Positions 7,371-13,177 are shown, counted from the first letter of the stretch. The stretch is DNA of 13,177 nt from Clostridia bacterium (GCA_017399515.1 JAFQBZ010000083.1:1-13177); one strand, 5' to 3'. Notes: generated by a model not told the origin, from the sequence alone. Numbers and translations are program-made.

Positions 7371-8438
7371 ATGAAAAGATATGGGAATCTGTATGAACAA
7401 ATCTATGACATGAAGAACCTTGAACTTGCACACCAAAATGCAAAGAAGGGAAAAGGATGGTATAAGGAAGTCAAGATGGTTGATGAAAACCCTGAATATT
7501 ATTTGGGGTTGCTGCAACAGATGCTGATCAACAAAACATATCACACTTCTGAATATCAGACTTTCATCAAGAAGGACAGTGGAAAAGAAAGAGAAATCTT
7601 CAAACTTCCTTATTTCCCTGACAGAATATGTCAATGGGCAATCTTGCAAATCATTGAACCCATACTTTTGAAGAACTTCACTGATGACACCTATTCTGCT
7701 ATTCCAGGAAGGGGAATTCATTTGTGTCTTCAAAGGTTGAATCATGCAATGCAGACAGATGTTCCAAACTGTCAATATTGCTTGAAGATTGATGCAAAGA
7801 AGTATTATCCATCAATAAATCATGACATCCTGAAACAGAAATACAGAAGACTGTTCAAAGATGATGACCTGCTTTGGTTATTGGATGAAATCATTGATTC
7901 CACACCAGGTGACACAGGAATTCCTATTGGAAACTATATTTCACAATACAGTGGAAACTTCTATTTGTCAGAATTTGATCACTGGATGAAGGAAGTCAAA
8001 CATGTGAAATATTATTTCAGATATATGGATGACATTGTGATATTTGGAAGAACCAAAGAAGAACTTCATCAGTTGCTGAAAGAAATTGAAGAATATTTCA
8101 GGGTCAAGTTGAAACTGAAAATCAAGGAAAATTGGCAGGTCTTTCCAACTTATGTCAGGGGTGTGGATTTTGTAGGTTATAGATCTTTCATGAACTTCAA
8201 ACTTTTGAGAAAGTCAACCTGCAAAGAGTTCAAAAGAAAGATGAACAGATTGAACAAGAAAAGACTGAAAGGTCAAGAACTGAACTATTCAGAATGGTGT
8301 TCAATCAATTCATATAAGGGATGGTTGCTTCATTGTGATAGTTATAGATTGCAAGAAAAATATGTCAGACCTTTGGAAGCATGGTCTGATTGCTATTATC
8401 AAACACACATTAAAAAGAAAGGCGGTAAAAAGTCATGA
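7371..8438 (+). CDS. Diversity-generating retroelement reverse transcriptase
   Basis: A 355-residue RT from ATG 7371. The frame is open from GTG 7347, but AAAAGGA at 7355-7361 is the right distance before the ATG. It copies TR RNA into adenine-mutated cDNA. RT motifs are in order: finger segment with FPDRICQWAILQIIEP, YSAIPGRGIHLCLQRL, motif A KIDAKKYYPSI (about 139-149, catalytic Asp 141), GIPIGNYISQY (about 183-193, the IGxxxSQ-type motif 4 that marks DGR RTs), YMDD active site (218-221) and RGVDFVGYRS (about 263-272). The tail is very basic (KKKGGKKS). Group II intron maturase and endonuclease domains are absent. It overlaps the next gene (ATGA). No Avd-like gene lies next to it. Group II intron and retron RTs are ruled out by the IGxxxSQ motif and the TR/VR pair. 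Confidence 0.96.
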   Translation: MKRYGNLYEQIYDMKNLELAHQNAKKGKGWYKEVKMVDENPEYYLGLLQQMLINKTYHTSEYQTFIKKDSGKEREIFKLPYFPDRICQWAILQIIEPILLKNFTDDTYSAIPGRGIHLCLQRLNHAMQTDVPNCQYCLKIDAKKYYPSINHDILKQKYRRLFKDDDLLWLLDEIIDSTPGDTGIPIGNYISQYSGNFYLSEFDHWMKEVKHVKYYFRYMDDIVIFGRTKEELHQLLKEIEEYFRVKLKLKIKENWQVFPTYVRGVDFVGYRSFMNFKLLRKSTCKEFKRKMNRLNKKRLKGQELNYSEWCSINSYKGWLLHCDSYRLQEKYVRPLEAWSDCYYQTHIKKKGGKKS

Positions 8439-8680
8439 AAGATTTTGGAAGACAAAGAAGCACTGTAAAGCCTGATGAAATGGTGATGGATGAATTCAGT
8501 GTTTGGATTCATTCTGACATCCAGGAAGTTTCTGAACCTGGTATTGATGACCAGGAAGGGTTCACTGGTTATGAATTCAACATGGTTCAGTACACCAAGG
8601 ATGAATTCATCATGAAGCAGGCTGAAATCAGCAAGGAAACAAACAAGATTCTGAACACAATGTTGGGGGTGAATGAGTAA
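8435..8680 (+). CDS. Small phage protein of unknown function downstream of the DGR RT
   Basis: An 81-residue acidic protein. The N-terminus (MKDFGRQRSTVKPDEMVMD) is followed by a predicted beta segment around FSVWIHSDIQEVS, an aromatic stretch (YEFNMVQYTKDEFI) and a C-terminal helix (about 58-78). I do not recognise a named family. It is translationally coupled on both sides (ATGA with the RT, TAATG with the next gene) and has the same 14-base ribosome-site string as the fibre gene. Position suggests a tail-region gene comparable to the small XkdW/XkdX-position genes of PBSX. It is shorter and far more acidic than known Avd proteins (about 120 residues, basic four-helix bundles), so I do not call it Avd. 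Confidence 0.7.
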   Translation: MKDFGRQRSTVKPDEMVMDEFSVWIHSDIQEVSEPGIDDQEGFTGYEFNMVQYTKDEFIMKQAEISKETNKILNTMLGVNE

Positions 8681-9105
8681 TGAAAGACATGGAATTTATT
8701 GCAAAGCAGTACAACAGATTCATGCAGATGTCTGTTCAGTCTGCAAACCTATCTGATGATCAGGCAATGGAAATTGCTGACCTTTATCCTGATTGGATTC
8801 CAATGAAGTCCTATGCAGTGGATGAAATGGTCAAGTATGGTGTCAATGCTGATGGTGAAACACAGTTGTATAAGTGCATCCAGGCACACACCAGTCAGGC
8901 TGATTGGACACCTGACACTGTTCCTGCACTTTTCAAGGCTGTTGGTTTCACTGACAGTGGTGTTGCAGTTTGGACACAACCCCTTGGTGCAACTGATGCA
9001 TACATGAAGGGTGATGTGGTTTCCCACAATGATCAGATTTGGGTGTCCACTTGTGATGCTAATGTTTGGGAACCTGGTGTCTATGGATGGGAAGTTCAGT
9101 CCTAA
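8680..9105 (+). CDS. Phage tail-region protein with carbohydrate-binding (CBM5/12-like) module
   Basis: This 141-residue protein has an N-terminal helical part (about 1-45, with DDQAMEIADLYPDWI) and two aromatic-rich beta repeats. The first is around KSYAVDEMVKYG...QLYKCIQAHTSQADWTPDTVP. The second is around DAYMKGDVVSHNDQIWVSTCDANVWEPGVYGW. Both follow the pattern of chitin-binding type 3 / CBM5/12 modules: a 'Y..GD.V' strand, an exposed aromatic strand, then 'W.P' or 'WEPG'. Such modules on tails probably bind cell-wall or capsular sugar. It lies downstream of the fibre and upstream of a terminator. The start overlaps the previous stop (TAATG) after GGGGGTGA. Assignment to a carbohydrate-binding fold is moderately sure; the ligand is unknown. 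Confidence 0.7.
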   Translation: MKDMEFIAKQYNRFMQMSVQSANLSDDQAMEIADLYPDWIPMKSYAVDEMVKYGVNADGETQLYKCIQAHTSQADWTPDTVPALFKAVGFTDSGVAVWTQPLGATDAYMKGDVVSHNDQIWVSTCDANVWEPGVYGWEVQS

Positions 9106-9132
9106 CCTGAACAAGTTATCAAGTACAACAAT

Positions 9133-9176
9133 AAAACCCTTATATGACCTTATATGAAGGTTATATAAGGGTTTTT
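9133..9176 (+). terminator. Intrinsic terminator between tail and lysis genes
   Basis: An 18-base arm at 9133-9150 pairs with 9158-9175 with one mismatch around a 7-nt loop, and the right arm ends in a run of five T (9172-9176). It is A/T-rich with an ACCC/GGGT core. Only 27 bases separate it from the next start, too little for a separate promoter, so lysis genes probably depend on readthrough or antitermination. Confidence 0.8.
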
Positions 9177-9203
9177 GACATCAGGAAAGGCAGGTGGTGA
9201 ACA

Positions 9204-9515
9204 TTGAAGGAACTTCTTGTGCAAACTTACACGATAGCACTTCCCATTATCTTGACAGCATTGATGGGATATATTGTGTGGTTGTTACAGAATCAAAAGA
9301 AAGATAGGGATGCAAACAGCAAGGGAACAATGCTTCTTTTGCGTGTGCAACTTATCGAATATCATGACAAATACACCAGTCTTGGTGAAATACCAAGTTA
9401 TGCTTATGAAAATTTCATTGAAATGTATGAAGCATATCATGCACTTGGTGGAAATGGCATGATCACAAAAATGAAGCATGAAATTGAAGAACTACATTTG
9501 AAACAGAAAGGATGA
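9204..9515 (+). CDS. Small membrane protein of the lysis cassette (holin-like or holin-associated)
   Basis: A 103-residue protein with one N-terminal membrane segment (about 10-28, IALPIILTALMGYIVWLL), a basic turn (NQKKDRDANSK) and a helical, probably coiled-coil C-terminus (ITKMKHEIEELHLKQKG). This topology is common in small proteins encoded just before phage holins, such as XhlA-position proteins. Start is TTG 9204, with GGCAGGTGGTGA about 5 nt upstream; no in-frame ATG is near the start. Its end contains the ribosome site of the holin gene. Whether it is itself a holin, an antiholin or an accessory factor cannot be decided. Confidence 0.6.
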   Translation: MKELLVQTYTIALPIILTALMGYIVWLLQNQKKDRDANSKGTMLLLRVQLIEYHDKYTSLGEIPSYAYENFIEMYEAYHALGGNGMITKMKHEIEELHLKQKG

Positions 9516-9520
9516 AAAAC

Positions 9521-9781
9521 ATGAAAAATATCAACTGGTTGGTACGAATTAAAAACAAGAACTTTTGGGTTGCAATCATTCCTGCGGTGCTGCTTCTGAT
9601 TCAGGTTATTGCAGCAGTATTTGGTTTTGAAATTGACCTTGGTGACCTTGGAAACAGACTGCTTGATGTGGTCAATGCTGCTTTTGCAGTCATGGTCATT
9701 TTGGGTGTTGTCAATGACCCCACAACTGATGGTCTTTCTGATTCCAAACAGGCTTTGACTTACACTGAACCCAAGAAATAA
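9521..9781 (+). CDS. Phage holin, phi-LC3 family
   Basis: An 86-residue protein from ATG 9521. The upstream ATG at 9512 overlaps the Shine-Dalgarno AAAGGA (9507-9512), so the second ATG is the likelier start. Family marks are an N-terminal WLVRIKNKNFWVAIIPAVLLLIQ segment that is the first membrane helix, a polar turn (GFEIDLGDLGNRL), a second membrane segment (NAAFAVMVILGVV) and the typical DPTTDGLSDSKQALTY C-terminus. Phi-LC3 holins form membrane holes that release the endolysin. It sits in a holin-amidase cassette, as expected. Confidence 0.92.
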   Translation: MKNINWLVRIKNKNFWVAIIPAVLLLIQVIAAVFGFEIDLGDLGNRLLDVVNAAFAVMVILGVVNDPTTDGLSDSKQALTYTEPKK

Positions 9782-9800
9782 AGAAAGAAGGTAAACGATT

Positions 9801-9992
9801 ATGGCAGATAACAAGAAACCTAATTTGAATATGCGTTATTACAATGGGGAAATTGATGATGATCTTCCCTATGTTGGCGGTTTGAATTTGGATGAAGAAA
9901 CTGGTTTGATCTATGATGAAGAAGGGGATGTGGTGGATTTGGACACCATTGCTGCTTTCTGTCAGGGTGATGGAAAGGGGGATGAAGACTAA
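9801..9992 (+). CDS. Small acidic protein of unknown function
   Basis: A 63-residue, very acidic protein (DDDLP, LDEETGLIYDEEGDVVDLD, GDGKGDED) with no membrane segment or signal peptide. It has a ribosome site (AGAAGG) and overlaps the endolysin start (TAATG), which supports its being translated. I do not recognise the family. The alternating D/E and hydrophobic residues around 28-50 suggest a beta hairpin. Being between holin and endolysin it could modulate lysis, but nothing in the sequence shows that. Confidence 0.6.
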   Translation: MADNKKPNLNMRYYNGEIDDDLPYVGGLNLDEETGLIYDEEGDVVDLDTIAAFCQGDGKGDED

Positions 9993-10990
9993 TGGAATTC
10001 ACAAATAGTCCTTTGGTTACATATACCAAATTAAGTCCTAACCATTCAGGTCAAAGAAACCATGACATTGACACCATCACCATTCATTGTGTGGTTGGTC
10101 AGTGTTCTGTTGAAGTCCTTGGAAGCATTTTTGCACCTGAAAGCAGACAAGCATCTTCCAACTATGGTGTTGGTTATGATGGCAGAATTGGAATGTATGT
10201 GGAAGAAAAGAACAGATCCTGGTGTTCTTCCAGTGCTGCAAATGACCACAGAGCAATCACCATTGAAGTTGCTTCTGATACAACTGAACCTTATGCAGTC
10301 AATGACAAGGCATTTGCTGCACTGCTTGACCTTGTGACCGACATCTGCAAAAGAAACAACATCAAGAAGTTGGTTTGGTCAACTAAAAAGACTGACAGAG
10401 TAAACCACAAGAACGGATGCAATCTGACAGTTCACAGAGATTATGCAAACAAGTCCTGTCCTGGTAAATACCTTTATGACAGACACAATGAAATTGTTGC
10501 AGAAGTCAACAAAAGACTTGATGCAGGTGAACCTGAAAAGTCTGATGTTCTGTATCGTGTTCAGGTTGGTGCTTTCAAGAACAAGGTCTATGCTGATGCA
10601 CAGTTGAAGAAGGTCAGTGAAGCAGGCTTTGACACTTACATGGTGCAAATTGACGGATTCTATAAAATTCAGACTGGTGCTTTTTCCAAGAAGGAAAATG
10701 CTGATGCTATGCTTGAAAAAGTGCAGGCAGCAGGTTTCAATGCTTTCATCACTACAAAGGGCGGTCAGGCAGTTTCCACTGCTGCACCTGTTGTGAAGAA
10801 GGAAATCAAGGTTGGAAGCACTGTCAGACTGAAAAAGGGTGCAAAGACATATACTGGTGGAAATCTTGCTTCCTTTGTGTATAATAGAGATCACAAGGTG
10901 AAGGAAATCAATGTTGACAGGGTGGTTATCACCTTCAACAACATTGTGGTTGCAGCAGTCAAAAAGTCTGATTTGACCCTGGTTGAATAA
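9992..10990 (+). CDS. Endolysin: N-acetylmuramoyl-L-alanine amidase (Amidase_2) with SPOR domain
   Basis: A 332-residue phage lysin that cuts the bond between N-acetylmuramic acid and L-Ala of peptidoglycan. The N-terminal zinc amidase domain (about 15-176) shows His 32 (TITIHCVVG), His 148 (LTVHRDY) and Cys 156 (SCPGKYL) as the expected zinc ligands. A SPOR-type domain follows (about 187-256, two repeats: YRVQVGAFKNKVYADAQLKK and YKIQTGAFSKKENADAML), which binds denuded glycan. The C-terminus (about 272-332) is a small SH3-like beta domain (VGSTVRLKKGAKTYTGG). There is no signal peptide, in line with holin-dependent release. It is the last phage gene before a strong terminator. The start ATG overlaps the previous stop. 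Confidence 0.93.
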   Translation: MEFTNSPLVTYTKLSPNHSGQRNHDIDTITIHCVVGQCSVEVLGSIFAPESRQASSNYGVGYDGRIGMYVEEKNRSWCSSSAANDHRAITIEVASDTTEPYAVNDKAFAALLDLVTDICKRNNIKKLVWSTKKTDRVNHKNGCNLTVHRDYANKSCPGKYLYDRHNEIVAEVNKRLDAGEPEKSDVLYRVQVGAFKNKVYADAQLKKVSEAGFDTYMVQIDGFYKIQTGAFSKKENADAMLEKVQAAGFNAFITTKGGQAVSTAAPVVKKEIKVGSTVRLKKGAKTYTGGNLASFVYNRDHKVKEINVDRVVITFNNIVVAAVKKSDLTLVE

Positions 10991-11064
10991 GTGTCCATTG
11001 CTATCAGTTAGAAACTGGTTAGTAACAAACAAGTGAAAAATGCTTGAAAAATCAAGGTTTGGAA

Positions 11065-11094
11065 CTATCAAAACGTTAGTTTTATCTATCAAAA
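11065..11094. repeat. Pair of 9-bp direct repeats near the prophage edge
   Basis: CTATCAAAA occurs at 11065-11073 and 11086-11094, 21 bases apart (two helical turns), on either side of a small AAAAC-GTTA-GTTTT palindrome. This is in the 106-base gap between the endolysin and its terminator, where base composition changes from phage to host. It may be recombinase arm sites or part of attR; the other end of the prophage is not in the window, so no core can be defined. Confidence 0.3.
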
Positions 11095-11096
11095 TC

Positions 11097-11132
11097 AAAC
11101 AAGCCTTGTTTTTCAACAAGGCTTGTTTTTTT
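11097..11132 (+). terminator. Strong intrinsic terminator after the phage lysis genes
   Basis: A perfect 14-bp stem: AAACAAGCCTTGTT (11097-11110) pairs with 11115-11128 around the loop TTTC, followed by T to 11132. It ends the plus-strand phage operon and separates it from the convergent PAP2 gene, whose stop is 8 bases further. The minus-strand reading has a weaker T-tract, so it may partly act in both directions. Confidence 0.93.
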
Positions 11133-11140
11133 GTTCCGTT

Positions 11141-11785
11141 TTATTGATCTGTAATTTTTTTGTGCGTTACTGCATAATAAAGCATTACAAGTGCCGCGCT
11201 TAGAAGTATTCCGCCGATTATATCGCTTAGCCAATGCACGCCGCTTATTAACCTACCAATTACCATAAACAAAGTAAAACAGGTAAGCGAAATATTTATT
11301 GATTTTCTTAAAATGATATTTTTAATGCGCTTTTTAAATTGCAAAATTGTAGTTATATTTACCGTTAAAACAAGCAGGGTGGTGGATGACGGATAAGAAG
11401 TTTCTAAAAAACCGTTTATTAAGGTTGGGCGGTAGTTTATAACAAAACTTTCAAACAATAAATATGCGGCAATTACTATTATGTAAAAGACGCCAAGCGC
11501 AAGTATATCAAAATCTACCTTTAATATATTGCGCCTTTTTATCCACTGCACAAGACCTAAAAGTGCAAATCCGAACCCTATAAAAACGCTAACTAAACCG
11601 AGCCAGTCTGTTATGGTGTAAAGTGATAAATTCACGCCTGTTAAATTGTGAAAAAAGCCGTTAATTGTAGCAAAACCTACAAAAGAACCGCGAGGCCCTA
11701 TGGGTGAAACGTCAATAAGAATAACGCCTGCCGTCCAGACTGCAAAGGCAAGTAAAAAGCCAAAACTAATACAAAATTTTTTCAA
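11141..11785 (-). CDS. PAP2-family membrane phosphatase
   Basis: A 214-residue multi-spanning membrane protein with about six hydrophobic segments. It resembles the PAP2 / phosphatidic-acid-phosphatase-like family, which removes phosphate from lipid phosphates. The motifs are in order: YRP at about 118 (FVINYRPTLING), then SYPSSTTLL where classical members have PSGH, then GRLISGVHWLSDIIGG with the C3 Arg, His and Asp. The second motif lacks the usual His, a variant I believe occurs in some Firmicute members; activity and substrate are uncertain. Start is TTG (11785), with AAGAAAGG upstream. It lies convergent to the prophage and has its own promoter region. Codon use (CGC, GCG, CCG) differs sharply from the phage genes. 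Confidence 0.8.
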   Translation of the reverse strand: MKKFCISFGFLLAFAVWTAGVILIDVSPIGPRGSFVGFATINGFFHNLTGVNLSLYTITDWLGLVSVFIGFGFALLGLVQWIKRRNILKVDFDILALGVFYIIVIAAYLLFESFVINYRPTLINGFLETSYPSSTTLLVLTVNITTILQFKKRIKNIILRKSINISLTCFTLFMVIGRLISGVHWLSDIIGGILLSAALVMLYYAVTHKKITDQ

Positions 11786-11816
11786 AACAAATCAACCTTT
11801 CTTATTTGATGAACAA

Positions 11817-11822
11817 ATTATA
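11817..11822 (-). promoter_or_regulatory. Possible -10 box of the PAP2 gene
   Basis: On the minus strand this reads TATAAT, 31 bases upstream of the TTG start. The -35 region at 11840-11845 (TTTTAT) is a poor match. It is plausible because a terminator separates this gene from the regulator gene. Confidence 0.45.
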
Positions 11823-11846
11823 AGAAAGATGAGAATAATATAAAAG

Positions 11847-11877
11847 AAAAAGGGTGTCACGTTAGGACACCCTTTTT
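11847..11877 (-). terminator. Terminator of the XRE regulator gene, bidirectional form
   Basis: A 12-bp stem (AAAAAGGGTGTC at 11847-11858 with 11866-11877) around a 7-nt loop, T-rich on both strands. It starts 4 bases after the end of the minus-strand regulator gene. It implies that the regulator and PAP2 genes are transcribed separately. Confidence 0.88.
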
Positions 11878-11881
11878 GACA

Positions 11882-12484
11882 TTACTTTTTAAGTAGTAAA
11901 AGTGATTTAATTATTAAAAATGCAAATATAAAAATTGCGGCGTAAACCTGTTGTCCGATAATAAAAATTGCCACACCGAATATGCTTAATATTAGCGAAA
12001 ACTTTGTTTTATGTTTTACCCAGAATGACAGGCTTACGTTTTGAAGTGAAAGCGTTAAAACACCAAAAATAACCGTTATGGTAACAAAGCAAAGATATAT
12101 AATTTTTATATAGCATGCAGACAAAGTCAAGTTAAGCAATGATACCGCGGCAATGTTACCGTTTTGGTTTTGTGCGAAAAAAGGTAGAAATAAAAAGAGC
12201 GATACAATGCAGTCAAGCAAACCGAGTGCGTTGTCGCAAAGATTTCTTTGTTTTTGGCGGGTGTTTTGCTCGGCAAGGTTTAAAAGTTCATCGCTTGAAA
12301 GCAACTCATCAACCGTTACCGAAAACAATTTCGCTATCGTTTTTAAAGAGTCTATATTTGGATATCCGCGTCCCGATTCCCACTTAGAAACGGCGGTGCG
12401 CGAAACAAAAAGTTTATTGGCGAGTTGTTCTTGAGTAAGGCCTTTTTGTTTTCTGAGTTCTTGCAGTTTTTCATTAAATTCCAT
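11882..12484 (-). CDS. XRE-family transcriptional regulator with C-terminal membrane domain
   Basis: A 200-residue protein. Residues 1 to about 62 form a clear XRE helix-turn-helix: LQELRKQKGLTQEQLANKLF, then VSRTAVSKWESGRGYPNID as the recognition part, then LKTIAKLFSVTVDELL. A polar linker (about 63-82) leads to four hydrophobic segments (about 86-103, 110-140, 148-168 and 170-197), so the regulator is probably anchored in the membrane. This fused layout is known from many Firmicute XRE proteins; the sensed signal is unknown. The start ATG has AAGAGGA about 8 nt upstream and a good promoter further up. Its codon use matches the neighbouring host-like genes rather than the phage, so it is unlikely to be the prophage repressor. 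Confidence 0.88.
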   Translation of the reverse strand: MEFNEKLQELRKQKGLTQEQLANKLFVSRTAVSKWESGRGYPNIDSLKTIAKLFSVTVDELLSSDELLNLAEQNTRQKQRNLCDNALGLLDCIVSLFLFLPFFAQNQNGNIAAVSLLNLTLSACYIKIIYLCFVTITVIFGVLTLSLQNVSLSFWVKHKTKFSLILSIFGVAIFIIGQQVYAAIFIFAFLIIKSLLLLKK

Positions 12485-12512
12485 AGTGCGTTCCTCTTTT
12501 CTTTACCCTAAA

Positions 12513-12541
12513 ATTTTACCACGAAAAATCTTGCGTTTCAA
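12513..12541 (-). promoter_or_regulatory. Sigma-A-type promoter of the XRE regulator gene
   Basis: On the minus strand: TTGAAA (12536-12541), a 17-bp spacer, TAAAAT (12513-12518). It lies about 30 bases upstream of the regulator ATG. Confidence 0.75.
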
Positions 12542-12652
12542 TAAATGACACAATTAGTATCGCGCTTCTTTGTACTTTTCGCCCAACTTTTAGCATAAAA
12601 AGGTAATATTATTAACTAAAATTGAAATTTTGTTAAAATTTTTTCAAAGTTG

Positions 12653-12681
12653 TTGATTTATAGTTGAGTTTTAGATATAAT
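12653..12681 (+). promoter_or_regulatory. Sigma-A-type promoter of pckG
   Basis: TTGATT (12653-12658), a 17-bp spacer, then a perfect TATAAT (12676-12681). The expected start of transcription is near 12688, about 47 bases before the pckG ATG. Confidence 0.82.
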
Positions 12682-12689
12682 ATATTTGG

Positions 12690-12710
12690 TGAAATTTGTA
12701 AATAATTTCA
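12690..12710 (+). promoter_or_regulatory. Inverted repeat at the pckG transcription start
   Basis: TGAAATT (12690-12696) and AATTTCA (12704-12710) are separated by 7 bases, just after the predicted transcription start. This could be an operator, but it is A/T-rich and short, so chance is possible. Confidence 0.3.
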
Positions 12711-12734
12711 AATAATTATAGGAGTGTTATTTTC

Positions 12735-13177
12735 ATGACAACTAACAAAACCGTTATCAAATGGCTTGACGAAATGAAAGAGCTTCTTAATCCCGACCAA
12801 ATCGTATGGATTGATGGCTCTGATGAACAGCGTGAGGCTCTTCGTGCCGAGGCTGTTAAGACCGGTGAACTCTTTAAATTGAATCAGGAGGAACTTCCGG
12901 GTTGCTACCTTCACAGAACAAATCCTAACGACGTTGCACGTGTTGAGGACCGTACATTTATCTGTACATCTACTAAAGAGATGGCTGGTCCTACAAACAA
13001 CTGGTGTGACCCCAAAGAAATGTATGCAAAGCTTTATGATATAGCTCGTGACAGCTACAAGGGCCGTACAATGTACGTAATCCCTTATTCAATGGGACCG
13101 ATTGGCTCACCGCTCGCTAAGATTGGTATTGAGATTACTGATTCGGTTTACGTTGTACTCAATATGCTTATTATGAC
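12735..13177 (+). CDS. pckG: Phosphoenolpyruvate carboxykinase (GTP), N-terminal part (3' truncated by window)
   Basis: The frame is open from ATG 12735 to the window end (147 residues of about 600). The enzyme converts oxaloacetate and GTP to PEP, GDP and CO2, or runs in reverse in fermenters that fix CO2. Diagnostic GTP-PEPCK segments are LNPDQIVWIDGSDEQ (18-32), RTNPNDVARVEDRTFI (61-76) with the substrate-binding Arg 69, GPTNNWCDP (85-93) and YVIPYSMGPIGSPLAKIG (114-131). The Shine-Dalgarno is AGGAG (12720-12724), about 10 nt before the ATG. Codon use (CGT, GCC, CTT) looks like a well-expressed host gene. This marks the region as host chromosome. Confidence 0.95.
   Translation, partial: MTTNKTVIKWLDEMKELLNPDQIVWIDGSDEQREALRAEAVKTGELFKLNQEELPGCYLHRTNPNDVARVEDRTFICTSTKEMAGPTNNWCDPKEMYAKLYDIARDSYKGRTMYVIPYSMGPIGSPLAKIGIEITDSVYVVLNMLIM

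Noticed and set aside
9175..9203. TTGACA (9175-9180) as a -35 box for the lysis genes
   Set aside because: At 17 bp spacing the -10 would be TGAACA and overlap the ribosome site and start codon; not a credible promoter.
10379..11119. Minus-strand open frame of 246 codons over the endolysin
   Set aside because: It is antisense to a clear amidase with full motifs and starts inside the phage terminator; a shadow frame.
1..11132. CRISPR array, tRNA gene or insertion sequence in the phage part
   Set aside because: I saw no regularly spaced repeats, no cloverleaf-like sequence and no transposase; the only clear long repeat pair is VR/TR.
11882..12484. XRE regulator as the prophage repressor
   Set aside because: It has a membrane domain, lies outside the phage terminator, and has host-like CpG and codon use; phage repressors are normally in the early region next to the integrase.
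12708..12914. Minus-strand frame of 68 codons over the pckG start
   Set aside because: The plus strand encodes unmistakable GTP-PEPCK with its own promoter and ribosome site.

Overview
The window holds the right-hand end of a prophage with a contractile (PBSX-like, myovirus-type) tail, followed by flanking host chromosome. Protein families (XkdP-XkdU type baseplate proteins, a phi-LC3-type holin, GTP-dependent PEP carboxykinase) and the low GC content suggest a Bacillota/Clostridia host, probably gut-associated. The genus cannot be read from this sequence.

Layout. Positions 1-5195 are a tightly packed plus-strand morphogenesis operon: C-terminal part of the tape measure protein, LysM baseplate protein (XkdP-like), hub protein (XkdQ-like), DUF2577 (XkdR-like), DUF2634/gp25-like (XkdS), baseplate J (XkdT) and DUF2313 (XkdU-like). 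Stops and starts mostly overlap as TAATG or ATGA. Next comes a 591-residue tail fibre (5215-6990) whose C-terminus is the target of a diversity-generating retroelement (DGR). The variable repeat (VR) is at 6863-6979, the template repeat (TR) at 7097-7213, and a DGR-type reverse transcriptase at 7371-8438. Over 117 aligned columns the repeats differ at 26 positions; 25 of these are TR adenines and one is a T, which is the DGR signature. Two small tail-region genes follow (8435-8680 and 8680-9105), then an intrinsic terminator, a lysis cassette (membrane protein, phi-LC3-type holin, small acidic protein, Amidase_2/SPOR endolysin) and a strong terminator at 11097-11132.

Phage DNA up to about 11.13 kb is strikingly poor in CpG. 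Base and codon use change abruptly after that, which I take as the edge of the prophage. Two minus-strand genes follow, a PAP2-family membrane phosphatase and an XRE-type regulator with a membrane domain. The start of a plus-strand GTP-dependent PEP carboxykinase (pckG), which runs off the window, has a clear sigma-A-type promoter.

How it works together: the baseplate genes build the tail tip and the fibre binds the host surface. The RT would copy the TR transcript with adenine-specific errors and paste it into the VR, changing up to about 20 residues of the C-type-lectin-like receptor-binding end. DGRs are a known class. What deserves attention here is the lack of a visible Avd gene, the minimal homology at the 3' end of the repeats, the hairpins around the repeats, and a local burst of CpG created by mutagenesis.
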